Positions 8,923 through 19,568 of a stretch of 64,000 nt of DNA are shown here, piece by piece; position 1 is the first letter of the stretch, and each line of letters starts with the position of its first letter. Under the pieces are notes generated by a model. The model saw only the letters and a program-made list of their open reading frames with translations, did no database searches and was not told the DNA's origin. The stretch comes from an uncultured Desulfuromonas sp. (GTDB taxonomy: Bacteria > Desulfobacterota > Desulfuromonadia > Desulfuromonadales > Desulfuromonadaceae), in the NCBI RefSeq assembly GCF_963678835.1, contig NZ_OY787470.1, positions 124,001-188,000 of the forward strand. The letters are read 5' to 3'. The position numbers and the translations under genes were made by a program.

Positions 8923-10170
8923 ATGCGTTTTATTCATACTTCTGACATTCACCTCGGCAAAACCTACCGCAATGCACCTGGCGAAACCGAGCGTTACGAT
9001 GACTTTTTCACCTGTCTGGCCCAGATCGTTGCCGATGCCGTGACCGAACAGGTTGATGCGCTGCTGATCGGCGGCGATCTGTTTCATGTCGGCCAGATTT
9101 TGCCCAAGACCTTTGCCAAAACCATTGAAACCCTGCAGCCGCTCAAAGATGCTGGCATCCCTTGCATTGCCATTGAGGGCAACCACGACTGGATTCACCG
9201 CCGTGACAGTATTTCGTGGATGGAGGCGCTGTCGCAGATGGGCTATATCAAGCTGCTGCGTCCGGCACGCACCGACGAGGGCGGCTATCACTTTGCGACC
9301 TTTGACGAGGAAGCCGGTATGGGCGGCCACGTCAAAATCGGTGATGTGAATATCTACGGCCTCGGTTATATCGGTGCCCAGGCGGGCAGCCATGTTGAGC
9401 GGATTTGTCAGGCCGTAACCACGGACAACAACCTGTTGTTGTTCCATGTCGGTATCTGGAGTTATTCGCCGGTGGAGATCGGCAACATGAAGCCGGACGA
9501 AGCCCATCCGCTGGCGGAGACATTCAGCTACGTGGCACTGGGCCATGGCCATAAACCCTACGTGGTGAAAACGCCCGACGGCACGCCCTATGCCTACAAT
9601 CCCGGCTCGCCGGAACGGGTCAATTTCGGTGAAGAAACGTATGACAAAGGCTATTACTTCGTCAGTATTGAGGATGGCCATGTCTCGGTAGAGTTCAAAA
9701 CCACCATGCCACGGCCGATGATGGTGGCGACCATTGATCTGGGCGGTGCCCCGCATGCTGATGAGGCCATGGATTCCTTTGCTCGTCAGGTGCAGGAACT
9801 TGTCGCTGAGAAGACGGATAACCGCCGCCCATTGCTGGAACTGAAGCTGGTTGGCAAGGTGGGCTTCCATCCGTTTGAATTGGGCCGCGAGCGGTTGCGT
9901 GCCGCCCTCGACGACATCGCCCAGCCTTTGCATGTCGAAATCAAAAATCATCTATCGCTGGTCACCCGCGCCAAAGACAACGCTACCGCCAAGAAGAGCC
10001 TGAGCGAGATTGAGCAGGATGTGTTGCATGAGCTGGTGGGCGCGTCGAGTGACTATCAAGGCCGCGAAGAGGAACTGGTAAAGCTGTCTTTGCTGTTGCG
10101 CGATGCCGTGCAGAAGGGCGATGTCGATGGCGATGAGCTGTTGGCGTTGCTCGATGGGGAGGGAGCGTAA
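8923..10170 (+). CDS. sbcD: SbcD/Mre11-type exonuclease subunit
   Basis: 415 residues. Metallophosphoesterase motifs appear in order: SDIHLG (D8, H10), GGDLFH, GNHDW and GHGHKPY, the set that binds two Mn ions in Mre11 and SbcD. With SbcC, the product nicks and degrades hairpins and blocked DNA ends. The sbcC gene begins one base after this stop, so the pair forms one operon. A GGACTCCTG stretch just before the ATG could serve as a weak ribosome site. The repeat-filled gap upstream separates it from the DUF2779 gene. Confidence 0.95.
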   Translation: MRFIHTSDIHLGKTYRNAPGETERYDDFFTCLAQIVADAVTEQVDALLIGGDLFHVGQILPKTFAKTIETLQPLKDAGIPCIAIEGNHDWIHRRDSISWMEALSQMGYIKLLRPARTDEGGYHFATFDEEAGMGGHVKIGDVNIYGLGYIGAQAGSHVERICQAVTTDNNLLLFHVGIWSYSPVEIGNMKPDEAHPLAETFSYVALGHGHKPYVVKTPDGTPYAYNPGSPERVNFGEETYDKGYYFVSIEDGHVSVEFKTTMPRPMMVATIDLGGAPHADEAMDSFARQVQELVAEKTDNRRPLLELKLVGKVGFHPFELGRERLRAALDDIAQPLHVEIKNHLSLVTRAKDNATAKKSLSEIEQDVLHELVGASSDYQGREEELVKLSLLLRDAVQKGDVDGDELLALLDGEGA

Positions 10171-10171
10171 C

Positions 10172-12649
10172 ATGCAAATTCTTTCCATCCATCTGAAAAA
10201 CATCAAATCCCACCGCGATACCACGCTGAACTTTGCGCTTGGCATCAATGTGTTGTCCGGCCCCAACGGTGTCGGCAAGAGTACCGTGTTTGAAGCAATC
10301 GGCTATGCATTGTTCGGCGTGGATGCTCAGAGCTTTGTCGGCAAGGTGGATCGGTTTGTCTCCATTGGTGCCAAACGTGGCGAGATTGGTGTCACCTTTA
10401 TGGTGGGCGAGGAGAATTATCAGGTCAGCCGCACCGTGGGTACGCCGAGCAAGTGGCTGTTGGCCAAGGAGGTCGGCGGTGATTTCGAGGTGGAGGAGCA
10501 CAAGGACATCAAGGAAACCGAGGCACGGCTCAAAGAATTGCTCGGGCTGGACAACGGTCGCTCCCTGGCGGAGCAGTTTGAGTTGGTGATCGGTCCGTTT
10601 CAGAATGAATTCCTCGGCCCGTTCGTTGAAAAGCGGCCGACAACACGGCGCAACAAGTTTGACGAGATTCTCGGCATTGACTCATGGCGTAAGACGTTCA
10701 GCGAGACCAATGCCTTGCAAAAAGCGATCAAAAATAAGGTCGAGGTGTTGGAAGGGGCCATCGGACCGCTCAAGGATCAGGTGGCACTGTTGCCGGAAAA
10801 ACGGGGTGCGCATAAAGCCGCCAAGCAGGATCACGCGACAACGGCCAAAGAGCTGACCGATAAACAGCAGAAACTCCAGCAGCTTCTGGAACAGCTCAAG
10901 GCCTTTGATGATCGTGAACAGGCCCTGCGTCAGGTGACGGTCGAGGTGGAAAAACTCGCCGAGCGCATTGACAACGGCCATGAAAAAATTACCCGGCAAA
11001 AGATCTTGATCGTTGAGGCGGAGAAGTCACGCCAGCTTGTTGCCGACAACGCGGCCGGAAAGCAGGCTTATGAACAGGCGGAGCAGCGTTTGACCGGGTT
11101 GCGCGAACAACAGAAGCAACAACGGCGTCTTGAGCAGGAGCTGGCCGCCTTGACCAATCAGAGTTCCGCGTTGACCGCCAGTATTGAGACGGAGACCAAA
11201 GGGATTGCCGTGGCCCGTCAGGAGCTGGTTGCAGAACGGGAGGCGCTGAAACAGAAATCTGCGCTGCTGAATATTGCCGAGACGGTGCAGCAACGAGCCG
11301 AGCAGTTGCCGCAGTTGCGTGAGACCATCAAGCAACAGCGCGACCAGTTGGGTCGTCTGGATGGTCGTCGCTTTGGTTTGGAAGAGGGCCGTGACAAGCT
11401 CGGTGAAGGGGTGTGCCCGTTTTTTCAGGAAAAATGCCTGAACCTCGCCGAAAGTCCGTCCGCAGATGTGTTTTCCGTCAAGCTGGATGAGCTGGCAGGG
11501 GCGCGCAGCCGCGTGCAGGAAGAGTTGCTTGATCTGGAGCGGCAAGAAGCTGAAGCGGTGAAGGCCCATGAGCAGATCCAGGCGCTTGTGGTGCAGCGGA
11601 AGGCCGTGGAGGAACAGGTGGGACAGCTGGAAGGCCGTGGTAAAGAGCTTGATCGTCGTGAGTCTGCTCTGTCTAGCACACAAAAAGAGCTTGAATTGTT
11701 GCGTCAACGTCTGGCCGCCAAACAGGAAGAACTGGCGACCTTTACCTCGCTCACTGCGGAGATTGAAACGGCTGAAGCCGCTGTGAAGCTTCATCAGCAG
11801 GCACGTGATCTTTACGTGGCCCATCAGGGGCAGGCGGCTAAGCTGGAAGGGTTGCAGCTGGAGTTGGCTAAATTTGAGGCGTTTCTAAAACAGCTTCAGG
11901 GTGAACTGGCGACGAAACAGCAGGAACAGAAGACTCTCGCCGAACACTATGATGCTAAAGCGCACCAGTCCTTGCGTGACGAAAAGGATGGCCTTGGTCG
12001 TGACGTCGGTTCGCTGGGGACGAAGTTGCAAAGCCTGGCGCAGGACATGACGCGGTTGGCCGCTGAAATCGACGCCTTGAAGGCCATCGAACACGAGATT
12101 ATGGCCAAACAGGCCCAAATCAAAGCCTATGGCGAGAAAGAAGAACTGGTCAAATTTCTGCGCAACAGGGTGTTCAACAAAGTGTCGGCGTCCTTATCGG
12201 AGCGCTTTCGTGAAGAGATCAGCCAGCGAGCCAATCAAATTTACCGCATCATTGCCGAGGTCGATGAGGAACTGGCCTGGGGTGACAACTACCAGATCGT
12301 GCTGCGTGACATGGTCGATGGCGAACTGCGCGAGCGCGCTGATGATCAGCTCTCCGGTGGCCAGACCATGAGTGCGGTGGTCGCCCTGCGCTTGGCGATG
12401 TTGCAGACCATTGGCGCACGCATTGCCTTTTTTGACGAGCCGACCTCCAATCTGGATGCCGCCCGCCGCGAAAACCTGGCCCATGCTTTTCGTGCCATCG
12501 ATGTCGGCAAGGAAGAGGTGACGGAGCACTGGTACGACCAGCTGTTTCTCATCAGCCACGATGTGGCATTCACTGAAGTGACCGACCAGATGATCGACTT
12601 GGATCGCATGGATTCATGCCAAGAAGAAGACGTGTCATGCCGTACGTGA
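10172..12649 (+). CDS. sbcC: SbcC/Rad50-type SMC ATPase
   Basis: 825 residues from the ATG at 10172, preceded by GGAGGGAG. Walker A is GPNGVGKST near residue 35. A long coiled coil follows, then the ABC signature LSGGQ and Walker B with the D-loop FFDEPTSNLD near the C-terminus. The hook at the middle of the coil is C415-PFFQEK-C422, two cysteines six residues apart rather than the textbook CXXC. The product is the ATPase partner of SbcD, which tethers and opens DNA ends for the nuclease. Confidence 0.94.
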   Translation: MQILSIHLKNIKSHRDTTLNFALGINVLSGPNGVGKSTVFEAIGYALFGVDAQSFVGKVDRFVSIGAKRGEIGVTFMVGEENYQVSRTVGTPSKWLLAKEVGGDFEVEEHKDIKETEARLKELLGLDNGRSLAEQFELVIGPFQNEFLGPFVEKRPTTRRNKFDEILGIDSWRKTFSETNALQKAIKNKVEVLEGAIGPLKDQVALLPEKRGAHKAAKQDHATTAKELTDKQQKLQQLLEQLKAFDDREQALRQVTVEVEKLAERIDNGHEKITRQKILIVEAEKSRQLVADNAAGKQAYEQAEQRLTGLREQQKQQRRLEQELAALTNQSSALTASIETETKGIAVARQELVAEREALKQKSALLNIAETVQQRAEQLPQLRETIKQQRDQLGRLDGRRFGLEEGRDKLGEGVCPFFQEKCLNLAESPSADVFSVKLDELAGARSRVQEELLDLERQEAEAVKAHEQIQALVVQRKAVEEQVGQLEGRGKELDRRESALSSTQKELELLRQRLAAKQEELATFTSLTAEIETAEAAVKLHQQARDLYVAHQGQAAKLEGLQLELAKFEAFLKQLQGELATKQQEQKTLAEHYDAKAHQSLRDEKDGLGRDVGSLGTKLQSLAQDMTRLAAEIDALKAIEHEIMAKQAQIKAYGEKEELVKFLRNRVFNKVSASLSERFREEISQRANQIYRIIAEVDEELAWGDNYQIVLRDMVDGELRERADDQLSGGQTMSAVVALRLAMLQTIGARIAFFDEPTSNLDAARRENLAHAFRAIDVGKEEVTEHWYDQLFLISHDVAFTEVTDQMIDLDRMDSCQEEDVSCRT

Positions 12650-12753
12650 ATATCCAAAATTACCAAAGAGGGGGCGACGGCCGAACAGAACGAAACCATT
12701 ACCGTTTGTCGTCAGCAGGGGAAATAGTGCCTGCCCTGTTATAAGCTGTTTTT

Positions 12754-13497
12754 TTATGTGGACGCCTGTTGAAGGCGTTTCTCCAGGGCATTGACCAGTT
12801 GATGGGATAGCAGGTTGATAAACGGCTGATGGTCACCGTTGTGCGCCGCACGGACGGCACTCAGGTACGCGTCACGTTGATCGGGGGGGATCACAGCCAT
12901 GGGGTAGCCACATTGCAACAAGGCCAGATTGAGCAGCAGGCGGGCGACGATGTCATTGGCGGTGGCGAACGGGTGGATGGCCATGCATTGGTTGTGCAGC
13001 CAGGCGGCATAAACCAGGGGGGCGCTTTGCTGACGTTGTTGTTCGCACTGACCGATCAGGGCGTTGACTGCTGCGGGGATTTCGGCTGGTGACGGTGGCA
13101 TAAAGCTGGTTTCGCTGATCGTTACATGTTCTGAGCGAAATTTTCCGGCCAGCTCGGCATCAAGGCGGTAGCTGTACAGTTGATGCAGGGCGCAGATATG
13201 GGCTGACTCCAGGCCGTCAAGACGGGCCAGAAGATAGAGCATATTAAACGCTTCGCTGTGGCCGAGAATCTGCACGTGGTGACTGAGCGGTTTGCCGCCG
13301 ATGGCGATATCTTCAGTAAGAATTCGGCGGGTTTCTTCAAGAGTAAGCTGATTGCCTGCCAGAGCTGTACTGCTCCAGGTCAAAGCCAGGCGATCCACTT
13401 CACGTTGGTGGCGTTGCTGTTGTACGGTTAACGGCGGCAGCAGGCGGCAGGCTTCGGCCAGTTTTGCAACCTGTAAACTTTTGTCAGAATAAACCAT
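12754..13497 (-). CDS. Fic-family protein with degenerate catalytic and inhibitory motifs
   Basis: 247 residues from the ATG at 13497 (AGGGAG just upstream). The Fic core is recognisable around H175: HPFATANDIVAR. The canonical motif is HPFxxGNGRxxR, so the His, Pro, Phe, Asn and final Arg remain but the Gly-Asn-Gly-Arg phosphate loop is altered to Ala-Asn-Asp-Ile. The N-terminal inhibitory helix is also visible as SSTALAGN (residues 42-49), where family members have a Glu at the position of A47. Known Fic enzymes AMPylate proteins; this one may be inactive or have a changed cosubstrate. It is convergent with sbcC. Confidence 0.8.
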   Translation of the reverse strand: MVYSDKSLQVAKLAEACRLLPPLTVQQQRHQREVDRLALTWSSTALAGNQLTLEETRRILTEDIAIGGKPLSHHVQILGHSEAFNMLYLLARLDGLESAHICALHQLYSYRLDAELAGKFRSEHVTISETSFMPPSPAEIPAAVNALIGQCEQQRQQSAPLVYAAWLHNQCMAIHPFATANDIVARLLLNLALLQCGYPMAVIPPDQRDAYLSAVRAAHNGDHQPFINLLSHQLVNALEKRLQQAST

Positions 13498-13652
13498 GGG
13501 ACTCCCTGGTGAAGTGGAAAAGCACCCCCCAACAATAGCATGGAAACACTACGGTGATGGCGTGATCCTCTAAAAATGTAAGAAAAACACTTTCGACTTT
13601 CGCTGAATCAGGTACTATTTTAATTTTCTGTGTCTATTCATGTGAGGGCTCT

Positions 13653-16600
13653 GTGGCGGAACAACGACGGATAATCACGCTGTTTTTGGTGATGATACTG
13701 GTAGCGGTAGGTGTTGGTGGTGCTACCATGTGGACGCTTTATCGTGTGGAAGTGGGCGATGAGGTCTCCCATCTGCGCTCTATTGCCTATAGTCAGGCGC
13801 GTTTTATTGAACGGGCGGTTGACTTTGTCCTCCATGATGTCGATGGCGTCAACAAGGATCAGGCTCTGGACCTGATCCGTTCCTGTTATCACGGTATGCT
13901 CAAAGATGACCAGCGTGGCGAATTTGTTATTGGCCGCCGTCATCTTGATGAAATTGAGTTTATTGTCCATCGCCAGGCTGCGAGTCTTTGCAAAGGGACA
14001 GTGATCCCATTTTCTTCCGGTCAAGCTGAGCCGATGCGGCGCGCATTGCTTGGTGAAAGTGGTGTGATGGAGTTCAGCGATTGCGATGGGGGGTTGTCGC
14101 TTGCCGCCTATGAACCGATCCATCGTCTTAACCTCGGGCTGGTGGTTAAAGTTGAACTGTCCAGCCTGAAGCAGCCCTTTTTAGACGCCACCCCCTACCT
14201 GTCGTTAGTGGCTGGGGTGCTGGTGCTGACCGGTACCTTTCTGTTCTGGAAAATCACCCGTCCCCTTCTGCGCGAACTGGAAAACAAGGAGCTGCGTTAC
14301 CGGACTCTGTTTGAAAACACAGCCGATGGCGTGTTTGTTGTTAAAGGGGGAACAATCCTTAAAACCAACGGCCAGGGCTGTCTGTTGCTCGACCACTGTG
14401 AGGATGATGTTGTCGGTCAGGAGGTGAGTTCCTTTGCTCCGGAATTTCAACCTGACGGGCGTAGTTCTTTATCGGTAGCGCGTCATTATGCCGAAATAGC
14501 GATGCGTGAAGGAACACAGTTTTTTTCCTGGCAATATTTGCGTGGCGGCAATCTGCGTGAGGCGGACGTTGTGCTACAGCCGTTGCGGCTTGATGGCGAT
14601 GATGTGGTTTTGGCCACCATGCGCGATGTCACTGATTTTCGTGAGGTGGAGCGTTCCTTGCGCGAACGCGAGCGCCATTATCGGGCGATTTTTGAATTGG
14701 GCTCCAACGGTTTCATGCTCTACCGCAGAAATGGTCAGTTGGTGGATGCCAACCCGGCGGCCTGCCGCATGTATGGTTACGAACTGGAGGAGTTGCTCAG
14801 TTTGACCCTCAGCGAACGGATTCGTGCCGACGATTGTGCCAATTATCTGGATAGTGTCGCCCAGACCATCCGTTCGGATGAGGGCTGTCATATGGAGCTA
14901 CGCGGTATCCATCGCGACGGCAGCCTGATCCATTTTGATGTTTGTCTGGAATCGTTCTCCTGGCGGGGGGAGATCTTGTGCCTGACCACGGTTGTGGATG
15001 TCACCGAACGGAAGAAGGCCGAACGTTCTGCCCAATGTGAAGAGATTCGGATGGAAGCGCTGCTCACGTTGCAGCAGATGCTCGAGTTTCCGGAAAAACA
15101 GGTGTGCCATTACATTCTCGGCCAGGCATTGCGTATTTGTGACAGCCATGGCGGTTTTTTGGCGGTGACAGGTGGCGGTTGTGCCGAGCTGACCATTAAG
15201 GCGAGCAATCTCAAGGACGGCAGTGACTGGTTTGAACGACAGATTGGTCTGCCGGATTGCCGCCAGCCGCAATTGTACAATCATCGCCTGCAGGAATGGT
15301 TGGATCGAGATCTGAACTATGATCGTTACCTGCAGGTGCCGCTACTGGAAAACGGTCATATTGTTGCCGTGATTGGTTTGCTTGACAAGGATGAACCGTA
15401 CAGCGATTTTGATATCCGCCAGATGATGTTGTTGTTACAGGGAACCTGGCAGCGGCTGCAACGCAATCGCTCCATTCTGGCCATGCGTCAGGCCAAAGAG
15501 GAAGCCGAGGCTGCCAACCAGGCCAAGAGTGAGTTTCTGGCGGTGGTCAGCCATGAGATTCGTACGCCGATGACGGTGACCATCGCTGCTTTGCAACAGG
15601 TGTTGGAGTCGTCGCTGGATGATGAGCAGCGTCAATACCTGACCATGGCGAATGATGCGTCCGATTCGTTGTTAAGCTTGATCAACGATATTCTTGATTT
15701 TTCCAAAATCGAAGCAGAAAAGCTGGTGCTGGAGGAGTCACCGTTTAACTTGCGTGAATGTATTGAAAATGTGGTGGCGATTCTCGGTGTTAATGCCCGT
15801 CAGAAAGGATTACGCCTTGAGCTGGCCGACAATGCCTCGTTGCCCGATCTGTTGCTGGGCGATCAGCATCGGGTGCGACAGATCCTCGTCAACCTGGTGA
15901 GCAATGCGATTAAATTTACCGAACAGGGCCGAGTGTGTGTCAAGGTCGACGCTGAAGAGCAGGATGGCCATTACCTGATCCATGTGGCGGTGTGTGATAC
16001 GGGCATCGGTATTGACGAGTCATTGCGTGAGCGGGTGTTTGAAAGCTTCAGCCAGGCGGACAGCTCGACGACGCGTAAATATGGCGGCACCGGTCTGGGC
16101 CTGGCCATTTGTAAAGGATTGGTGGAGCAAATGGGGGGGACGATTGGCGTGGAGAGCTGTCAGGACGATACGCAGGGCAGTTGCTTCTACTTTTTATTGC
16201 CGATGCGCGTTGCCGATGGTGCCTTGGTTGCACCGACGGACAGAGCGACACCGCGACCACCGGTCAAAAATTGTATGGGGCGTCGTGTGTTGTTGGTTGA
16301 AGATGATGATGCCACTGCGACCCTGATGAAAGTGCGGCTGCAGGAGTTCCATCTGTGTGTTGATCGGGTCAGTGACGGGCTGGCGGCCGTTGAACGCTGT
16401 CTGAAGCGGTCTTACGATCTGGTGTTGATGGATTACCACATGCCGCAGATGGATGGACTGACCGCCACCGAACAGATTCGCAATGCCGGAGTAACCGTCC
16501 CCATCGTCGGACTGACGGCCTTTTCCGATGGTCGCCAATGGGACGAATTTCAACAGGTGGGACTCAATGCCTGTCTGACCAAGCCGGTCAAAGTTGAACA

Positions 16601-16658
16601 GTTGCGTCAGTTGGTTGCGAAATTCCTCAATACGCACGATGGTGGGGAGAACCTATGA
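13653..16658 (+). CDS. hybrid sensor histidine kinase (PAS-PAS-GAF-like-HK-REC)
   Basis: 1001 residues from a GTG at 13653 with GAGGG upstream. TM helices at ~8-27 and ~182-203 enclose a periplasmic sensor region. Two PAS domains (~215-330 and ~335-455) and a GAF-like segment (~475-605) follow. The HisKA motif SHEIRTPM carries H634, and the catalytic domain has [15 protein letters not shown] and GTGLGL. A receiver domain (~885-998) has D927 in LVLMDYHMP and a TKPV lysine. The fused receiver implies intramolecular phosphotransfer and then a phosphorelay to a partner not seen here. The stop overlaps the next start by ATGA, so the kinase and flavoprotein are coupled. The signal is unknown. Confidence 0.92.
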   Translation: MAEQRRIITLFLVMILVAVGVGGATMWTLYRVEVGDEVSHLRSIAYSQARFIERAVDFVLHDVDGVNKDQALDLIRSCYHGMLKDDQRGEFVIGRRHLDEIEFIVHRQAASLCKGTVIPFSSGQAEPMRRALLGESGVMEFSDCDGGLSLAAYEPIHRLNLGLVVKVELSSLKQPFLDATPYLSLVAGVLVLTGTFLFWKITRPLLRELENKELRYRTLFENTADGVFVVKGGTILKTNGQGCLLLDHCEDDVVGQEVSSFAPEFQPDGRSSLSVARHYAEIAMREGTQFFSWQYLRGGNLREADVVLQPLRLDGDDVVLATMRDVTDFREVERSLRERERHYRAIFELGSNGFMLYRRNGQLVDANPAACRMYGYELEELLSLTLSERIRADDCANYLDSVAQTIRSDEGCHMELRGIHRDGSLIHFDVCLESFSWRGEILCLTTVVDVTERKKAERSAQCEEIRMEALLTLQQMLEFPEKQVCHYILGQALRICDSHGGFLAVTGGGCAELTIKASNLKDGSDWFERQIGLPDCRQPQLYNHRLQEWLDRDLNYDRYLQVPLLENGHIVAVIGLLDKDEPYSDFDIRQMMLLLQGTWQRLQRNRSILAMRQAKEEAEAANQAKSEFLAVVSHEIRTPMTVTIAALQQVLESSLDDEQRQYLTMANDASDSLLSLINDILDFSKIEAEKLVLEESPFNLRECIENVVAILGVNARQKGLRLELADNASLPDLLLGDQHRVRQILVNLVSNAIKFTEQGRVCVKVDAEEQDGHYLIHVAVCDTGIGIDESLRERVFESFSQADSSTTRKYGGTGLGLAICKGLVEQMGGTIGVESCQDDTQGSCFYFLLPMRVADGALVAPTDRATPRPPVKNCMGRRVLLVEDDDATATLMKVRLQEFHLCVDRVSDGLAAVERCLKRSYDLVLMDYHMPQMDGLTATEQIRNAGVTVPIVGLTAFSDGRQWDEFQQVGLNACLTKPVKVEQLRQLVAKFLNTHDGGENL

Positions 16659-18133
16659 GTGTGACGAAGCTGCTGCAACGCTGGTTGCCACAGCGCTACG
16701 GCTACAATCTGGTTGTTGTCGGTGCCGGTGCCGCCGGACTCGTCAGCGCCTATCTGGCCGCTGCGGCCGGGGCGCGAGTGGCGCTGATTGAACAGGCACG
16801 CATGGGCGGTGATTGCCTCAATCGTGGCTGCGTGCCGAGCAAAGCACTGCTCCGCGCAGCTCATCTGGCCCAGCAGATGCGCCAGGCGGACCGCTACGGC
16901 CTGCCGAGGCAAGACATCGAGGTCGATTTTGCCCAGGTTATGGAGCGGGTCCAACAGGCCATTCGTACAATTGAACCGCACGATTCCGTTGAACGTTACC
17001 AGGCGTTGGGAGTGGACTGTTTTCACGGCCAGGCGCGTCTGCTTTCCGGGCATGAGGTGGCGGTCGGTGATCGGGTGCTGACGACACGCAGGATCGTGTT
17101 GGCCACGGGGGCAACGCCTGTGGTTCCGGAGTTGCCGGGTTTGGACAGTGTTGACTATTATACCTCAGACACCATCTGGTCGTTGCGGCGGCAGCCGCGC
17201 CGTTTGATTGTCGTGGGAGGTGGCCCCATCGGTTGTGAATTGGCCCAGGCGTTCAACCGGCTTGGCAGTCAGGTGGTTCAGGTGGTGCATGGCGAACGGT
17301 TGCTGAAGCGGGAGGATCGCGCCGTTTCCGAACTGGTTCAGCAGGTGTTCCATGGCGAAGGGGTTGAACTGTGTCTGAACCATGAGGGGCTGCAGGTGGC
17401 CAGCCAACAGGGCGAGATTGTTTTGACCTGCCGTGTTGGTGAAGAGACACGCACAATTCATGGTGATGCCCTGTTATTTGCCGTTGGCCGCCAACCGATG
17501 ACACAGGGCCTGGGTCTTGATGCGCTGGAAGTGACTGTTGAACGACATGGCGCGTTGCAGGCCGATGGGATGTTACGCACCTCTGTGCCGAGCATTTATT
17601 GTGCCGGAGATGTGGTCGGACCGTATCAGTTTACCCACATGGCCGCCCATCAGGCGGCAACGGCCAGTATGAATGCGTTATTTGATCGTGTCTGGCGACG
17701 ACGCGTTGATCAGAGCCTGGTGCCCTGGACCACTTTTGTCGATCCGGAAGTTGCGCGTGTCGGCGTCAACGAACAGGAGGCGCAGCGCCAGGGACTCGCT
17801 TATGAACTCAGCCGGTTTGATTACGGCGAACTGGATCGTGCGGTGACGGATGGTCATACGCGCGGCTGGATTCAGGTGTTGACCGTGCCCGGCAAAGACA
17901 CCATCCTCGGTGTGACTATTGTCGGAGCTCATGCCGGTGATTGTCTGGCGGAATTTGTTCTGGCCATGAAAAACGGTCTCGGTCTGAAGAAAATTCTTGC
18001 CGCGATTCATGTTTATCCCACGTTGGCTGAAGGAAATAAACTGGTGGCGGGGGACTGGCAGCGCCGCCATCTTCCGGCTGCGCTCATGCCTTGGCTGAAG
18101 CGTTTTCATGGCTGGATGCGGAGAGTTTCGTGA
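16655..18133 (+). CDS. mercuric-reductase-like FAD/NAD(P) disulfide oxidoreductase
   Basis: 492 residues. The FAD-binding motif VVGAGAAGL sits at about 21, followed by the redox-active disulfide C54-LNRG-C59 in [14 protein letters not shown] second dinucleotide motif [13 protein letters not shown] and a C-terminal HVYPTLAE (base and partner) complete the class I disulfide reductase fold. The vicinal C-terminal cysteines of true mercuric reductase are absent, so Hg(II) reduction is not supported; the thiol substrate is unknown. The gene overlaps the hybrid kinase upstream (ATGA) and the DUF547 gene downstream (GTGA), so all three are probably made together. Confidence 0.9.
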   Translation: MSVTKLLQRWLPQRYGYNLVVVGAGAAGLVSAYLAAAAGARVALIEQARMGGDCLNRGCVPSKALLRAAHLAQQMRQADRYGLPRQDIEVDFAQVMERVQQAIRTIEPHDSVERYQALGVDCFHGQARLLSGHEVAVGDRVLTTRRIVLATGATPVVPELPGLDSVDYYTSDTIWSLRRQPRRLIVVGGGPIGCELAQAFNRLGSQVVQVVHGERLLKREDRAVSELVQQVFHGEGVELCLNHEGLQVASQQGEIVLTCRVGEETRTIHGDALLFAVGRQPMTQGLGLDALEVTVERHGALQADGMLRTSVPSIYCAGDVVGPYQFTHMAAHQAATASMNALFDRVWRRRVDQSLVPWTTFVDPEVARVGVNEQEAQRQGLAYELSRFDYGELDRAVTDGHTRGWIQVLTVPGKDTILGVTIVGAHAGDCLAEFVLAMKNGLGLKKILAAIHVYPTLAEGNKLVAGDWQRRHLPAALMPWLKRFHGWMRRVS

Positions 18134-18924
18134 CCCGTTGTTTTTTGATTGCGCTGTTGCTGATGTTCCCCTTAACGTCCCATGCCTTTGATCAGAGCCA
18201 TGCGCAGTGGACCGACCAGTTGCAAAAATATGTGGTCTGGGTGCACAACGGGGTGGCCTCCAAAGTTAATTATGCGGCTTGGAAAAAAGATCGTGGCAAT
18301 TTAAACCGCTATCTGGAGCAGCTTTCCAATGTCAGCAAACAGGAGTACCAGCGCTGGTCTCGTGACCAACAGCTGGCCTTTCTTATCAATGCCTACAACG
18401 CGTTTACCGTGGCCCTGGTGCTGAAAAATTATCCGGTAGATTCGATCAAAGAGATCGGGTTCTGGTTCCGTTCACCATGGAAACAGCGATTTTTTACGCT
18501 GCTCGGTGAGGACCGTTCACTCGATGATATTGAGCACCGGATGATTCGCGGACGTAGCGGCTTTGACGAGCCAAGGATCCATTTTGCCCTGGTGTGTGCC
18601 TCGGTCGGCTGTCCGGCGTTGCCGAACGAGGCGTTTGTTGCCGTTGACCTTGACAAAAAACTTGATGAAGCGGTGTCCCGTTTTCTCTCGGACCGGCAAC
18701 GCAATCGGTTTAATGTCACAACAGGACAGCTGGAGGTCTCGTCTATTTTCGATTGGTACGGCAACGATTTTATCGGTTTTCGCGGCAGTAAGACATTGCA
18801 AGATTTTTTTCGCCCTTATGCGCCACAGCTCAGTGGCGACCTGGTGGGGCAAAAACGGATTCGTGAGGGAACAGCCCCGTTGTCGTTTTTGCCGTATGAC
18901 TGGACGCTTAATGATTATCGCTGA
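18130..18924 (+). CDS. secreted DUF547 protein
   Basis: 264 residues from GTG 18130, overlapping the previous stop and preceded by GGAGAG. An N-terminal signal peptide is evident (hydrophobic run ending near SHAFDQ). The body matches DUF547: AFLINAYNAFTVALVL, then HFALVCASVGCP and a C-terminal FLPYDWTLND. The function of DUF547 is not established; conserved His and Cys positions hint at an enzyme. Coupling to a sensor kinase and flavoprotein suggests an envelope redox or stress role, which is inference. Confidence 0.88.
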   Translation: MTRCFLIALLLMFPLTSHAFDQSHAQWTDQLQKYVVWVHNGVASKVNYAAWKKDRGNLNRYLEQLSNVSKQEYQRWSRDQQLAFLINAYNAFTVALVLKNYPVDSIKEIGFWFRSPWKQRFFTLLGEDRSLDDIEHRMIRGRSGFDEPRIHFALVCASVGCPALPNEAFVAVDLDKKLDEAVSRFLSDRQRNRFNVTTGQLEVSSIFDWYGNDFIGFRGSKTLQDFFRPYAPQLSGDLVGQKRIREGTAPLSFLPYDWTLNDYR

Positions 18925-18967
18925 CCGAGGCGATATTATTGCCCGGCACGACAGGTAAGAAAAAGTC

Positions 18968-18996
18968 TTTACAGCGTCGGCAATGCTGTGTACTAT
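18968..18996 (+). promoter_or_regulatory. sigma70-type promoter of tRNA-Ser
   Basis: TTTACA (18968-18973) and TACTAT (18991-18996) are 17 bases apart, ending about 19 bases before the tRNA. Confidence 0.6.
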
Positions 18997-19014
18997 TTGC
19001 GCCTCATGTAATGC

Positions 19015-19104
<90 letters not shown>

Positions 19105-19279
19105 TACATGACAACGAAGCGGGCGAATCTTACCCTCTTCGTGAAGATTTTCATACAATTGAAGTCGCACGCAGGGCTTCAGAGTCGGTGCTGTTACAGC
19201 CCGTCGCCAAAGCGTAGTTCGGTCGGCAGGCCAATGCGCTGTTTTTGTTTGTAGGGTGGAATCCATTGCCGTCAGAAGC

Positions 19280-19381
19280 GGCAGTCAGGTCCCGCGCAAC
19301 GGACGGTCGTGAACCCCGTCAGGCCCGGAAGGGAGCAGCGGTAACGATTTAGTCGGTGTGCCGCGGGGGTGCCTGGCTGCC
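19280..19381 (+). ncRNA. ffs: SRP RNA (4.5S type)
   Basis: The conserved SRP54-binding hairpin CGTCAGGCCCGGAAGGGAGCAGCGG lies at about 19317-19341 and includes the GGAA tetraloop and AGCAG bulge. The ends GGCAGTCAGG (19280-19289) and CCTGGCTGCC (19372-19381) pair over ten positions. Ends are set from that stem. It lies between tRNA-Ser and dnaX, a common arrangement. The RNA scaffolds Ffh for cotranslational membrane targeting. Confidence 0.95.
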
Positions 19382-19568
19382 ACTTGTGGCGGCAATTTTG
19401 TTTTGGTGTTACCCGTTCCGTTTGTTCCATGACGGATAGCCGTTGATTTTGCCGGTGATTCCCCGCATACTGAGGGCCCAGCGGTCGGTCCGCTCCGACA
19501 GTGCTGCACGGTCATTTTCTTTAACCTGAATCAGTGGATGGTTCCGGTTTAGCCCAAGGTTGCTCTTC

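Noticed and set aside
16655-18133. True mercuric reductase
   Set aside because: The C-terminal vicinal cysteines and an N-terminal metal-binding domain are absent and no mer genes are nearby.
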